64,000 bases of DNA from Bradyrhizobium sp. dw_411 (GCF_018449695.1 NZ_JAAVUY010000004.1:62001-126000); one strand, 5' to 3'; shown: positions 1 to 8,665, numbered from the stretch's first letter. Notes: generated by a model not told the origin, from the letters alone. A program made the numbers and translations.

Positions 1-408
1 GCGGCGACGCCACCCGACTCCAAGCTAACCGTGTACAGCTATGGACGCTACGTCAGTGTCCAGGACGGAAGCAGCCCCACATTGACGGCTCTTCGGGCTG
101 CGCTGAAGGAGGGCGGACTGAATGACCAGACGTCCAGCTATCCCGGCGGATGGGCCCTGGGCCTGGTAATCACCGAAGCCCTGCGCAAATGCGACAGCGG
201 CTGCGCGAAACCGTCAAATTTTGAATCCGCGCTTGAGAAGATCAACGTCGATACCGATGGGCTGACCGGTGTGCCCATCCAGCTCGCCGCCGACGATCAT
301 TACGGTCCGAGTGCGTACCGGCTTTATAAATACGACAACAAGGCGCGCACGTTCAGCGCTGTCGGCGATTGGTTGCATATCGGGAGCAACGGCAAGATCA
401 GCGAGTAG
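1..408 (+). CDS. ABC transporter substrate-binding protein, C-terminal part (cut by window edge)
   Basis: The reading frame is open from the first base and ends with TAG at 406-408, so only about 135 C-terminal codons are visible and the true start lies upstream. The visible part looks like the C-terminal lobe of a Leu/Ile/Val-type periplasmic binding protein, with a GGWALGLVITEAL helix and a terminal VGDWLH-containing segment. Four bases separate it from a LivH-type permease, and LivM, LivF and LivG homologues follow, so it is probably the ligand-binding subunit of this importer. The ligand is unknown; in catabolic clusters these systems often carry aromatic or amide compounds rather than amino acids. 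Confidence 0.75.
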   Translation, partial: AATPPDSKLTVYSYGRYVSVQDGSSPTLTALRAALKEGGLNDQTSSYPGGWALGLVITEALRKCDSGCAKPSNFESALEKINVDTDGLTGVPIQLAADDHYGPSAYRLYKYDNKARTFSAVGDWLHIGSNGKISE

Positions 409-412
409 ACAT

Positions 413-1285
413 ATGACTGTCTTGCCGTATGCGATCAATACGCTGAGTACGGCTGTTGTTTATGCGCTGTTCGCGCTCGCGATCGTGTTTGCCTATCGGA
501 CCAGCCGGATCCTGCTGTTTTGTGTAGGTGAGATCGGAGTGATGTCGGCCTATGTTCTTTCTGCAGTGTTACACTGGACGGGTACCACCGCGGGCGGCAT
601 AGTCTTGGCTGTCGCCATGACGCTCCTGTTCGATACGGTGATCGGGATCGTGCTTTTCTTCGTGCTCGGACAAGAGAAGCAGGAAGATCCCTTCACCGGC
701 ACAGCAATTACGATTGCGCTCGCCATCTTCTTCGCCGGCTGCATCAGCGTGATCTGGGGCGGACAGGTTGAGCAATTACCCTTTCCGAACGGAACGATAT
801 CTGTTGCCGGCGCGTCGATCTCGATTATCAGCGTCATATCCATTGCGGTCGGCGCTATTGTGGCTCTTGCCATTCTTGCGCTGTTCTACAACACGTCCAT
901 TGGGATCGAACTGCAGGCGTTGGCGAACAACCGCGAACTCGCCGTCCTTAACGGCATCCCCGTCAACTCCCGCATGTTGACTGTCTGGATTGCGGCTTCA
1001 ATTGTCAGCGGTCTGGCCGGTGTCTTGTCGGGTGCGATCTCATCCGTATCGGCCGGAGGGACGGCTGTAGGCTTTTCCGGTCTGGTGGCTGCCATCATCG
1101 GTGGGCTGACGAGCCCGGGCGGCGCCATTGCCGGCGCCATGCTGTTAGCGGCCGGCGAGAACATCACCAGTCTGTTCCTGGATGTTCGCTACAGCGCGGT
1201 CGTTCCTGTCGGCTTGCTCGTGGCGCTATTGGCCCTGCGGCCTTACGGCCTGAGTGCCCGAGTCGAGCGCATTGTACGGACCTAG
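413..1285 (+). CDS. livH: Branched-chain amino-acid-type ABC transporter permease (LivH family)
   Basis: About 290 residues and very hydrophobic, with roughly eight predicted membrane segments, beginning MTVLPYAINTLSTAVVYALF. The segment around residues 175-195 (LQALANNRELAVLNGI) matches the cytoplasmic coupling loop that contacts the ATPases in LivH proteins, and the downstream GLxGVLSGAI and PGGAIAGAM stretches are also typical. The ATG at 413 was chosen because it follows the upstream stop by four bases; a longer in-frame extension would run into the binding-protein gene. It forms the membrane channel together with the following LivM-type permease. Confidence 0.9.
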   Translation: MTVLPYAINTLSTAVVYALFALAIVFAYRTSRILLFCVGEIGVMSAYVLSAVLHWTGTTAGGIVLAVAMTLLFDTVIGIVLFFVLGQEKQEDPFTGTAITIALAIFFAGCISVIWGGQVEQLPFPNGTISVAGASISIISVISIAVGAIVALAILALFYNTSIGIELQALANNRELAVLNGIPVNSRMLTVWIAASIVSGLAGVLSGAISSVSAGGTAVGFSGLVAAIIGGLTSPGGAIAGAMLLAAGENITSLFLDVRYSAVVPVGLLVALLALRPYGLSARVERIVRT

Positions 1286-1286
1286 C

Positions 1287-2288
1287 ATGAGCCTGGAACA
1301 CGCAACGCGATCGCAGGATTGGCCGCGCAGAGAGCTGTATGGCGTTGCTGCTCTGGTCATTCTTGCCGCGGCTCCGTTTTATCTTGGCGCCTATGCGTTG
1401 CACTTGGCGGTGAGCGGCGGTCTGATGGCCGTGGGAGCGATGGCTCTGACGGTGATATCGGGTTCTGCCGGTTTGCCGTCGTTAGGGTCTGCGGCTTTCC
1501 TTGCGATCGGAGCGTTTACATCCGGCATTCTGGCTACGCAATTGGGTTTTGGCTTGCTGCCGTCGATGATCGTAAGTGCGGTCCTGGGACTTCTGGCCGG
1601 TGTTATCGTCGCGGCGCTGACGCTCCGCGTGTCGGGTCTTTATCTCGCGGTTGGTACCCTGGCGCTGCAAAATGTCGTGCATGTCGTCGCAACGGATCTG
1701 GATCTCAAGCTGACCTATGCCGCGGGTTTCATGCTCGAAGATCCCGTCTTGTTTGGTGTCACCATCAACACGCTGGTGCGATGGTGGGTCCTCGTGCTCA
1801 TTCTCATGGCCCTGACATTTTGCATCTTCCGCTTTCTTTTGCGCAGCCACATCGGTCGAGAATGGAGCTTGCTTCGCGTGCACCCGACGGCTGCCGCGGC
1901 GCTTGGCATTTTCGGCGCCGGTAGCCGGGTTCAGGTGTTCGCGCTGACCTCGGCGGTCATCGCAGTTGCCGGCGCATTGGGTGCCTATCATATCGGCAAT
2001 GTGCAGGCGGACACTTACACGGTCCAGCTCGCTATTATTTATCTAACGGTCGCCGCGCTGGGGGGAGCCGGCAATCTCGTTGGAGCAATCGTGGCGTCGT
2101 ATATCGTCATTCTGCTCCCGGCCTTCATTTCCGCAGCGATGGGCTTGCTGGCGATCGATGCCACCTCTCGGGCTGCCGGATTGGAGAGCGTTGCGATCGG
2201 CATCATCCTGATCTTTGCGTTGCTGCAGGGGCCGCAGCAGATCGCGGGTTGGCTGATGCGATGGAAGGTGACCCATGCCGGGCGCTGA
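1287..2288 (+). CDS. livM: Branched-chain amino-acid-type ABC transporter permease (LivM family)
   Basis: About 333 residues with many membrane segments; the second permease of the Liv-type importer. The stretch RVHPTAAAALGI near residue 200 is the EAA-like coupling loop, although the usual ENE-AA form is altered. ATG 1287 starts one base after the livH stop, which suggests translational coupling. An in-frame ATG at 1254 would overlap livH and is less likely. The 3' end overlaps the first ATPase gene by 14 bases. Confidence 0.9.
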   Translation: MSLEHATRSQDWPRRELYGVAALVILAAAPFYLGAYALHLAVSGGLMAVGAMALTVISGSAGLPSLGSAAFLAIGAFTSGILATQLGFGLLPSMIVSAVLGLLAGVIVAALTLRVSGLYLAVGTLALQNVVHVVATDLDLKLTYAAGFMLEDPVLFGVTINTLVRWWVLVLILMALTFCIFRFLLRSHIGREWSLLRVHPTAAAALGIFGAGSRVQVFALTSAVIAVAGALGAYHIGNVQADTYTVQLAIIYLTVAALGGAGNLVGAIVASYIVILLPAFISAAMGLLAIDATSRAAGLESVAIGIILIFALLQGPQQIAGWLMRWKVTHAGR

Positions 2289-3045
2289 CGATAGCTGGCT
2301 TTCCCTTCGCGAGGTCAGCATCCTCTATCGCGGCAAGATCGCGGTGGAGCGTTTGTCCCTCGACGTCGCTCAGGGTGAGAGCGTGGCCGTCGCCGGCGGC
2401 AACGGGGCCGGCAAGACCTCGCTTCTCAGCGCGATTGCCGGGATCGCGCGCAAAGGACAGCGGATTGAAGGAAGGGCGGTCTTTCGGGGCAGGGACCTGC
2501 AATGGGGCGATGTACCTGATCATATCGACGCCGGCATCCGCCTTGTTCCTGAACGGGACAAGGTTTTCAGCCTGCTCACCGTCGCGGAGAATCTTCAGAT
2601 TGGCATGCGACGGCGCGATCGGAAGACTGTTGCGGCGGCGGATGCCTTCGGCTGGTTCCCGCGCCTCGCAGAGCGTCGAACTACGCTCGCAGGTAATTTG
2701 TCCGGCGGAGAACAACAGATGTTGGGGATAGCCATGAGCCTGCTGGCCTCGCCCAGTCTCTTGCTGCTCGACGAACCAACTCTCGGATTGGCGGCGCCGG
2801 TGATTGAAAACCTTTGTGACAGCCTGACGAAATTGCGCCGCGATCTCGGCTTGACGATGATCGTCGCGGAATCCGACTCCCAGTGGCTGCCACGGCTTGT
2901 CGAGCGCGCGATCGTTATCGATAGAGGCCGGCTCATCGGCAAAGTAGATCGTGTCGACGAGGCCAATCTCGCTGCCGTTCACGATTTGATGCTCGGCGTT
3001 GTCGCATCTCAGGGCGTTGGAGAGGTCATCGCGCATGCCCTATAA
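2275..3045 (+). CDS. livF: ABC transporter ATP-binding protein (LivF-like)
   Basis: A 256-residue cytoplasmic ATPase that should power the preceding permeases. Visible motifs are Walker A GGNGAGKTS near residue 43, the ABC signature LSGGEQQM, and Walker B LLLLDEPTLGL. The VPERDKVFSLLTVAEN stretch corresponds to the LivF Q-loop region, where most members read PEGRRVF. The gene overlaps livM by 14 bases and the next ATPase gene by 11, as in tightly coupled Liv operons. The switch histidine region reads IVAESDSQ, so the usual histidine is replaced, which is unusual for an active ABC ATPase half. Confidence 0.88.
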   Translation: MPGADDSWLSLREVSILYRGKIAVERLSLDVAQGESVAVAGGNGAGKTSLLSAIAGIARKGQRIEGRAVFRGRDLQWGDVPDHIDAGIRLVPERDKVFSLLTVAENLQIGMRRRDRKTVAAADAFGWFPRLAERRTTLAGNLSGGEQQMLGIAMSLLASPSLLLLDEPTLGLAAPVIENLCDSLTKLRRDLGLTMIVAESDSQWLPRLVERAIVIDRGRLIGKVDRVDEANLAAVHDLMLGVVASQGVGEVIAHAL

Positions 3046-3859
3046 CCAAAGTTCGGCTACCGCGGATAGCCCCGTACTCGAACTGGACAAGGTCAGCCTT
3101 GCGTTCGGAGGAGTGAGCGTCCTCAACCGGATTTCCCTGAGCGTGGGCCAATCGGAAGTATTGGCACTGATAGGCCCGAACGGCGCCGGGAAATCCGCGT
3201 TATTGAATTGCGTCAGCGGTGTCTACCGGCCGCAGCAGGGGGCGCGCATTGCGCTTGGGGGAATCCGCATCGATCACCTGCCTCCTCACAAGATCGCGCG
3301 CGTTGGCGTGCGTCGTACGTTTCAAGGCCTGAATCTGATCCTGGACCGCTCCGTCCTCGATAACATTTTGTTGGGGTGGACACCGCTGTTCAGCCTGAAC
3401 GTGCTGGGGATGCTCGCAAGACCTCTACGCGCCCGGCGCGAAGAAAGGGAAGCGCGCGAGCGTGCGTCCGAGATCATCGCACTCTGCGGCTTGAAGCATC
3501 TGGCAGACCGCCGGTGTGCCGATCTTCCGCTTGGAATCCTGCGCCGGGTCGATCTGGCCCGTGCATTGGTGAGCGATCCGAAGCTATTGCTGCTTGACGA
3601 GCCGGCGTCCGGGCTCAGTCATGACGAGCGTCCCATCATAGGTGAGATGGTTCGCCTGGCGCTCAGCCGGAAAGGCCTGTCGGTCCTGTGGATCGAACAC
3701 GATCTGGATCTCGTGTTTTCCGAAGCACAACGGGCCGTGGTCCTGCATCACGGTGATCTGATCGACGTCGGCGATCCCCGGATATCAGCGGATCGGGCTC
3801 GCCTTATCAGCTCTTATAAGGCAGGCCGGAAAGCGGCGGCCCCTGCCATCGCGGCCTGA
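3035..3859 (+). CDS. livG: ABC transporter ATP-binding protein (LivG-like) with degenerate signature motif
   Basis: About 274 residues. Walker A is GPNGAGKSA, the LivG hallmark VRRTFQ is present, Walker B is LLLLDEPASGL, and the switch region WIEHDLD keeps its histidine. The ABC signature is unusual: where most LivG proteins read LSYGQQRRLE this one reads LPLGILRRVD. The partner LivF keeps LSGGEQQ but has lost its switch histidine. The two subunits may therefore form one consensus and one degenerate ATP site. ATG 3035 lies inside the end of livF; an upstream in-frame ATG at 2999 is less likely. Confidence 0.85.
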   Translation: MPYNQSSATADSPVLELDKVSLAFGGVSVLNRISLSVGQSEVLALIGPNGAGKSALLNCVSGVYRPQQGARIALGGIRIDHLPPHKIARVGVRRTFQGLNLILDRSVLDNILLGWTPLFSLNVLGMLARPLRARREEREARERASEIIALCGLKHLADRRCADLPLGILRRVDLARALVSDPKLLLLDEPASGLSHDERPIIGEMVRLALSRKGLSVLWIEHDLDLVFSEAQRAVVLHHGDLIDVGDPRISADRARLISSYKAGRKAAAPAIAA

Positions 3860-3877
3860 GCAGCCCCGGCGCTCAGG
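3855..3877. terminator. Possible stem-loop between convergent operons
   Basis: Arms CCTGAGC and GCTCAGG enclose a nine-base loop. The left arm includes the end of livG and the right arm lies before the end of the convergent enoyl-CoA hydratase gene. There is no T-tract, so intrinsic termination is uncertain. Confidence 0.35.
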
Positions 3878-3895
3878 CGGCGAAAGCGGCTCTGC

Positions 3896-4594
3896 CTATG
3901 GCCTGCCGGCGTCGAGCCAGTCGGCGAGTTGCTTAACGCCTTTCAGGCCAAGCTCGTGGCTGGGATATTCCGCATTTTCGCTCTCGAATGTGCGGATCAG
4001 ACGCAATGCCGAGGGATTAAGCGCCTTAATCTCCTCGATAAGTTTCTGCGCCTCAGCCTCGAGGTCCGCAGCCTTGACAACCCTGTTGATCAGACCGAGT
4101 TCGCGCGCTTCGTGCGCCGGCACGTCGCGTCCGGTCAGGTAAAGTTCGCTGGCGATCTTTGGCGAGATAAAGTGCGGCAGATAGAGGACGACAATCAGCG
4201 GCGCCAGGGCGTGCTTGATCTCGTCGAATCCGAATACCGCCGTGTCCGCGGCGATCGAGATGGAGCTGTGTAATGCCACGCCGGTGCCGAAACCCTTTGC
4301 GCCGCCCTGGATGAGCGAGATGCTGACGCCCGGAAAGCGTCGCAGCAGATCGTTCGCCCGCAGGATCAGCGACAGATTGTCCCGGCGGCTGATGTCGATT
4401 TTTTCCTTCTGGTCGCGGCCCAGCGTGAAGTCGTCGCCTTTAGCATCGATCACCAGACCGATGGCGCCGCGCTCCGTCGCGTCCTGTAACGCCGCGATGT
4501 AATCGTTCATCATTTTGTAGGTGAAGCGGTTTGACGTGCCGGGGCTATCGAAGGTGATCCGGGCAATCGATCCGTCATTCTTGTAGACAATCAT
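3896..4594 (-). CDS. Enoyl-CoA hydratase/isomerase family protein
   Basis: A 232-residue crotonase-fold protein, shorter than the usual 255-270 residues. It keeps the family core: an oxyanion-hole-like region at GDDFTLGRDQ, GGAKGFGTGVAL in the second active-site loop, and AHEARELGLINRVV near residue 165. The catalytic glutamates of classical hydratases are not evident, so it may be an isomerase, a hydrolase or a non-CoA member. Its ATG overlaps the stop of the upstream monooxygenase gene by four bases (ATGA), making it the last gene of a three-gene coupled operon. The substrate is unknown. Confidence 0.8.
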   Translation of the reverse strand: MIVYKNDGSIARITFDSPGTSNRFTYKMMNDYIAALQDATERGAIGLVIDAKGDDFTLGRDQKEKIDISRRDNLSLILRANDLLRRFPGVSISLIQGGAKGFGTGVALHSSISIAADTAVFGFDEIKHALAPLIVVLYLPHFISPKIASELYLTGRDVPAHEARELGLINRVVKAADLEAEAQKLIEEIKALNPSALRLIRTFESENAEYPSHELGLKGVKQLADWLDAGRP

Positions 4595-5892
4595 TCGTAA
4601 ACTCCAAGGCCTAGATTTTCGCGAAGCGTCTCGCCCGCGATTTCGGTGCGGAAGATTCCGCGTTTCTGGAGCAGCGGGACCACTTCGCTGACCAATTCGC
4701 TCAAGCCGTCCGGCAGTACATCGATCATGATGTTGAAACCGTCGGCAGCGCCGGCTTCGTGCCAGTGCGCGATCGTGTCGGCCACCTGTTCGGGAGTGCC
4801 GACCACCTGAAGATGGCCGCCGCCGTTGCGATACAGAATTTCACGAACCGTCAGCCGCTCGGAAGTTGCCAGATTAACCGCGGCGGAACGAAATCCCTCG
4901 GACGCGCGGAATGACTTGTTGGCCTCGATTAGCTCGACCGGAAGCGGCGCATCGAGTTCGAGTTGCTCCACGCGCACGCCGACGCGCAGCGCAAGTTTGC
5001 GCAGCTCGGCATTTCCCGAAAGGCGGTCAAGATCGTCCTTGCGGCGGCGCGCCTCGGCTTCCGTTCCGCCGAGGATGGGGACAATGCCGGGCAGTATCTT
5101 GATGCTGTGCGGGTCACGCCGGTAGGTCTGTGCGCGCGTCTTGATGTCGTCCCGAAAAGTCTTCGCGGCCTCAAGCGTGTTGCGTGCGGTGAAAACGACA
5201 TCGGCGACCCGGGCGGCAAGCTCGCGCCCGGGGCCGGAAGAGCCGGCCTGGAACAGGACCGGCCAGCCTTGCGGCGAGCGCGGAAGTGTGAGGGGACCCC
5301 GGACATCAAAGTGACTGCCGTGATGATCGATCGCATGCACGCGGCTGCTATCGGCGAACGTGCCCGTCGTCTTGTTGCCGACCAGCGAACCCGGTTCCCA
5401 GCTTCCCCAGAGGCTGCGCACGACATCGACAAATTCCTCTGCCCGGTCGTACCGCGCATCGCCGCGCGGCAAGGCTTCGGAGCCGAAATTCGCCGCGACA
5501 TCGGGCACGAAAGTGGTGACGATATTCCACCCGGCACGGCCGCGGCTGAGATGGTCGAGCGAAGCAAAACGACGCGCGAGATTATAAGGCTCGTTGTACG
5601 TTGTGGAGGCCGTGGCCACCAAGCCGACGTGGCTGGTGGTCGCGGCGAGTGCAGCCAGAACGGTAGCGGGATCCATAGCCCCGAGATTGGGCCGCTCGAA
5701 GTTCTCCTCGCTTACCGCCAGCGTGTCGGCGAGAAAGAGCGCATGCAGAAGACCTTTTTCGGCGAGGCGGCCGATCTCCTGGTAGTAGCCGATGTCGGTA
5801 TAAGCGAATGGATCTGCGTCGCCGTAACGCCATGCGCCCAGATGCATGCCCAGGCCCATGACGGTGGCATTGAGAATCAAATCGCGATTCAC
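4591..5892 (-). CDS. FMN-dependent monooxygenase, NtaA/SnaA/DszA-type (LLM class)
   Basis: A 433-residue bacterial-luciferase-fold flavin monooxygenase. Diagnostic stretches are MGLGMHLGAWR near the start, RFASLDHLSRGRAGWNIVTT, and ARYDRAEEFVDVVRSLW, all characteristic of the NtaA/SnaA/DszA subgroup acting on nitrilotriacetate, pristinamycin or dibenzothiophene sulfone. These enzymes use reduced FMN supplied by a separate reductase, and none is visible nearby. The start is GTG at 5892, overlapping the upstream stop by four bases (GTGA), and the 3' end overlaps the hydratase gene by four. Coupling to a second LLM enzyme suggests two successive oxygenations of one substrate, which cannot be named from sequence. 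Confidence 0.9.
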   Translation of the reverse strand: MNRDLILNATVMGLGMHLGAWRYGDADPFAYTDIGYYQEIGRLAEKGLLHALFLADTLAVSEENFERPNLGAMDPATVLAALAATTSHVGLVATASTTYNEPYNLARRFASLDHLSRGRAGWNIVTTFVPDVAANFGSEALPRGDARYDRAEEFVDVVRSLWGSWEPGSLVGNKTTGTFADSSRVHAIDHHGSHFDVRGPLTLPRSPQGWPVLFQAGSSGPGRELAARVADVVFTARNTLEAAKTFRDDIKTRAQTYRRDPHSIKILPGIVPILGGTEAEARRRKDDLDRLSGNAELRKLALRVGVRVEQLELDAPLPVELIEANKSFRASEGFRSAAVNLATSERLTVREILYRNGGGHLQVVGTPEQVADTIAHWHEAGAADGFNIMIDVLPDGLSELVSEVVPLLQKRGIFRTEIAGETLRENLGLGVYE

Positions 5893-7067
5893 GTCTGCGC
5901 CACGCGAAGCTTGCGTTGTTCGAGCAGCGGCAACACGTTCCTGGCGAAGAAATCAAGTTCGGGGGCGTAGTCGTAAAACCCGATCTGGATGCCGTCGATG
6001 CCGGCGTCGTGTAATTGCTGGATCTGCTCGGCGACATCTTCAGGCGATCCAATGATCTGGATGTGGCCGCCGAGGATGCGATCCGCCGGAACGTGTTTTG
6101 CCCAGCCCTTTGCGTCCCCGCCTGAATGGCGTGCGGTGTAACCACGTATCGAGTCGAGGTCGGCATGCTCGACGATCGCGTCGCGGTAGGCCAGGGCTTC
6201 GGCGCGCGTCGGCTTGCAGATGATCAGCGGGAAAATGATGACTTTTCCGGTGCGGCCGGTCGCGGCATAGGAGGCGCGGATCGATGCGGTGTGAGCGGGC
6301 AGGGCCTTGATTGCATTCTCGAAGATCGCACCCGCCGGACTTGATGTGAACACGATGTCCGAATGGCGTGCAGCATAGTCGAAGCCGACCTTCGAGGCAC
6401 TGGCCGATACCATGATGGGGCGATCGTAGAGTGGGCGCGGCGATACGTAGGCGCCTTCGAGCTTGTAGAAGCGGCCCTCGAACGTGATATTGTCCTCGCC
6501 GGCCCAAAGCTGTTCCATGATGGATGAAAATTCGCCGGCGCGATCGTAGCGGGCATCGTGCTCGATGCGATCCATACCGAACATCAGTGGCTCGGTCGCA
6601 TCGTAGCCCGTCACAATGTTGAGTCCGAACCGTCCGCCCGAGATGTGGTCCGCTGTGGCGGCGAAACGAGCGAGATGGAGCGGGTGCCAGTTACCGTACA
6701 GCACATGCACTGTCGAAATGGTGATGATGCGCGTCGTCACCGGCGCAAGTGCTACGGTCGAGATGAATGGATCGAGGAAATTCTCGCGATAATGCGATTC
6801 TCCGCCGAATCCACCCTTCGGAAGCCATTGTTGCAGACCAAACACGAAATCGAATCCGTATTTTTCCGCCGTTAATGTAAGAGCCTTGTTGTATTCGAAA
6901 TCCCAGCGGGTCGCCCTCGGCAGAGTCGATTGAGAGAATCCACCCGTCTGTGTCGGAAGGAACAGGCCCAGCATCATTGGCTGACGAATGGCACGTGCGA
7001 GTGGACTATTCTCGAAAGAGAGCGGGCCGTGGAAAATTGTATCAGCTCGCGGCGACGTTTGAAGCAT
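5889..7067 (-). CDS. LLM class flavin-dependent monooxygenase (RutA/SfnG-like)
   Basis: A 392-residue luciferase-like protein. Core stretches are the MMLGLFLPTQTGGF start strand, GGRFGLNIVTGY, and ARYDRAGEFSSIMEQLW. These resemble pyrimidine monooxygenase RutA and dimethylsulfone monooxygenase SfnG more than alkanesulfonate monooxygenase SsuD, but specificity is open. ATG 7067 has an AAGGT ribosome-binding sequence seven bases upstream and is the first gene of the three-gene operon. It is divergent from a DapA-family gene across a 162-bp region that probably holds both promoters. Confidence 0.88.
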   Translation of the reverse strand: MLQTSPRADTIFHGPLSFENSPLARAIRQPMMLGLFLPTQTGGFSQSTLPRATRWDFEYNKALTLTAEKYGFDFVFGLQQWLPKGGFGGESHYRENFLDPFISTVALAPVTTRIITISTVHVLYGNWHPLHLARFAATADHISGGRFGLNIVTGYDATEPLMFGMDRIEHDARYDRAGEFSSIMEQLWAGEDNITFEGRFYKLEGAYVSPRPLYDRPIMVSASASKVGFDYAARHSDIVFTSSPAGAIFENAIKALPAHTASIRASYAATGRTGKVIIFPLIICKPTRAEALAYRDAIVEHADLDSIRGYTARHSGGDAKGWAKHVPADRILGGHIQIIGSPEDVAEQIQQLHDAGIDGIQIGFYDYAPELDFFARNVLPLLEQRKLRVAQT

Positions 7068-7096
7068 AAGTCATACCTTGTGCGATGATGCAGAAA

Positions 7097-7116
7097 CAGC
7101 TGCGATTATGCGGCTG
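7097..7116. promoter_or_regulatory. Imperfect inverted repeat in divergent LLM/DapA promoter region
   Basis: CAGCTGC and GCGGCTG flank a six-base spacer, with six of seven positions pairing. It sits 30 bases upstream of the LLM start and about 110 bases upstream of the DapA-family start. A TATAAT hexamer lies at 7145-7150, with TTGACT 14 bases before it, a short spacing. It could be an operator for the divergent pair; no regulator gene is adjacent. Confidence 0.3.
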
Positions 7117-7229
7117 CAATAGCGTTGACTTGTTGTATGGAGAATATAATCAGACCGTCAAGCTTCGGTGAAGCGCATCACTGTTGCGCTGTGATGCATA
7201 GAAAAAAAATGATGCAGAGGATGTTCGGA

Positions 7230-8168
7230 ATGAACGAAGTTCATCGCAAGGCGGACCAGAAAAAGAATGTTGGTCTTTTGGTCCCGCCACTCACTCCTTT
7301 TACCGACGATCTGAAGATCGATATCAAGTCGTTGCACGTCGGTGTCGACTACATCGTCGAGCGGGTTCGTCCGACAACCATCATTGCGGCTGGCGTTGAA
7401 GCGCAGGAATATCAGTTCCTGTCTTTCGAAGAGCGCAAGACGCTCATCGAGCAAACGATAAAAGCGGTAAATGGACGCATTCCGGTCGCGGTCGGAGTTT
7501 CGCATCCTTCCTTCCGGATCGCCGTCGAGCTCGCTCATTTCGCGGAAAAAGCAGGTGCCCAGCAGTTGCAGCTTCTCGCGCCGCAGAAGCCGACCGGTGG
7601 CGTGCCGACGACGAAGGAGTTGGTCGCGTATTTCGAATCGATCGGGCGCGAGACCTCGCTGCCGATCATTCTCTATCTCAACGCCGGCCCGGGAGCCGAT
7701 CTCAGCATTGATGCGACGATCGAGCTCGCCAAGCTCGATTTCATTCACGGCATCAAAGAGAGTTCGCGAGACCTGGCGCGGGTATCACGACTGATTGTCG
7801 AGATCGATCATGCCGGTTACGCGCAGTACTTCACCACGATGCAGATGCTGTTGATCACCCTTCAGCTTGGCGGTTCCGGAATTACGTTGCCGCCACCGGC
7901 TGCCGAGCTTGCGCGTCACGTTATCAATGCCTATGAGGCCGGCGATCTTGAGAGAGCGACGCAATTGCAGTTGCAGTTTGCGACGTTTCCGGGGAAATGG
8001 ATGCCGTTCGGCCTAGCCGCCGTCATGAAAGCCGCGTCGAATTTCATCGGCATCCCGGCCGGCGAGCCATATCCTCCCTATGCCCCGGTATCGGGCGACG
8101 CGCTTGCTTCATTACATCGTTTTCTGTCAACCACCGACCTGACGCGCAAGGAGCTCCTACGTGCTTAA
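7230..8168 (+). CDS. Dihydrodipicolinate synthase/N-acetylneuraminate lyase family protein
   Basis: About 312 residues of TIM-barrel class I aldolase. The Schiff-base lysine is in FIHGIKESS, and the preceding conserved tyrosine is in ILYLNAGPG. The family includes DapA, NanA and hydratase-aldolases such as NahE that release aromatic aldehydes plus pyruvate; the actual substrate is not evident. ATG 7230 was preferred because AGAGG ends nine bases upstream and the family's first strand (VGLLVPPLTPF) begins about 14 residues later; in-frame ATGs at 7194, 7209 and 7221 are alternatives. It overlaps the GlcG-like gene by eight bases, so the two are probably coupled. Confidence 0.85.
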   Translation: MNEVHRKADQKKNVGLLVPPLTPFTDDLKIDIKSLHVGVDYIVERVRPTTIIAAGVEAQEYQFLSFEERKTLIEQTIKAVNGRIPVAVGVSHPSFRIAVELAHFAEKAGAQQLQLLAPQKPTGGVPTTKELVAYFESIGRETSLPIILYLNAGPGADLSIDATIELAKLDFIHGIKESSRDLARVSRLIVEIDHAGYAQYFTTMQMLLITLQLGGSGITLPPPAAELARHVINAYEAGDLERATQLQLQFATFPGKWMPFGLAAVMKAASNFIGIPAGEPYPPYAPVSGDALASLHRFLSTTDLTRKELLRA

Positions 8169-8595
8169 TGTTAAGCGTTTATCGATCGACGAAGCCCGCA
8201 TCCTTATCGAAGGCTCCATTGTCGCGTCACGTGAGATCAATATTCCCATGTGCATCGCTGTCGTCGATGAATCCGGCTATCTGATCGCCTTCGAGCGGAT
8301 GGATGGCGGCAAGATCAGCAGCGTCAGCATCGCAATTGACAAGGCATTCACGGCCGCCGCCGCCCGCAACGGAACGCATGTGTACAATCAACTCTGCGTG
8401 CCCGGGCAACCCACCTTTGGGATTCACATCACCAACGGCGGGCATTTCAGCGTAATCGGCGGGGGGCTGCCGGTGAAGGTCAGCGGCGAGATCGTAGGCG
8501 GCGTCGGAATCAGCGCCGGCACGGCGGTACAAGACGTCGCCGTAGGGGAGCAGGCGCTCAAATATTTCTATGAGAAGACGGGGTACGCTCCCTGA
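8161..8595 (+). CDS. GlcG/HbpS-like (DUF336) protein
   Basis: A 144-residue small alpha/beta protein of the GlcG/HbpS family: PMCIAVVDESGYLIAFERMDG near residue 30, the GGGLPVKVSGEIVGGVGISAG core, and an alanine-rich helix carrying the conserved lysine in AIDKAFTAAA. Members bind haem or corrinoid-like ligands or accompany glycolate, diol or aromatic catabolism; the biochemical role is often unknown. The start is GTG 8161, inside the end of the DapA-family gene. The pairing of DapA-family lyase and GlcG suggests a joint pathway with the divergent LLM operon. Confidence 0.85.
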   Translation: MLNVKRLSIDEARILIEGSIVASREINIPMCIAVVDESGYLIAFERMDGGKISSVSIAIDKAFTAAAARNGTHVYNQLCVPGQPTFGIHITNGGHFSVIGGGLPVKVSGEIVGGVGISAGTAVQDVAVGEQALKYFYEKTGYAP

Positions 8596-8636
8596 TCGAA
8601 GCGGTTGCTGCAGATCGAACAAACGAAACCAGGATT

Positions 8637-8665
8637 GACCCCGCTGCCGATCGCCGCAGCGGGTC
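8637..8665. terminator. Hairpin between convergent GlcG and ferredoxin genes
   Basis: CCCGCTGC (8640-8647) pairs perfectly with GCAGCGGG (8656-8663), extended by a GAC/GTC pairing with one bulged base. It lies in the 96-bp gap between convergent genes and could terminate transcription from both sides. There is no long T-tract. Confidence 0.45.

Noticed and set aside
7125..7150. TTGACT and TATAAT as a promoter for the DapA-family gene
   Set aside because: The hexamers are only 14 bases apart, too close for a typical sigma-70 promoter, so it was mentioned but not called.
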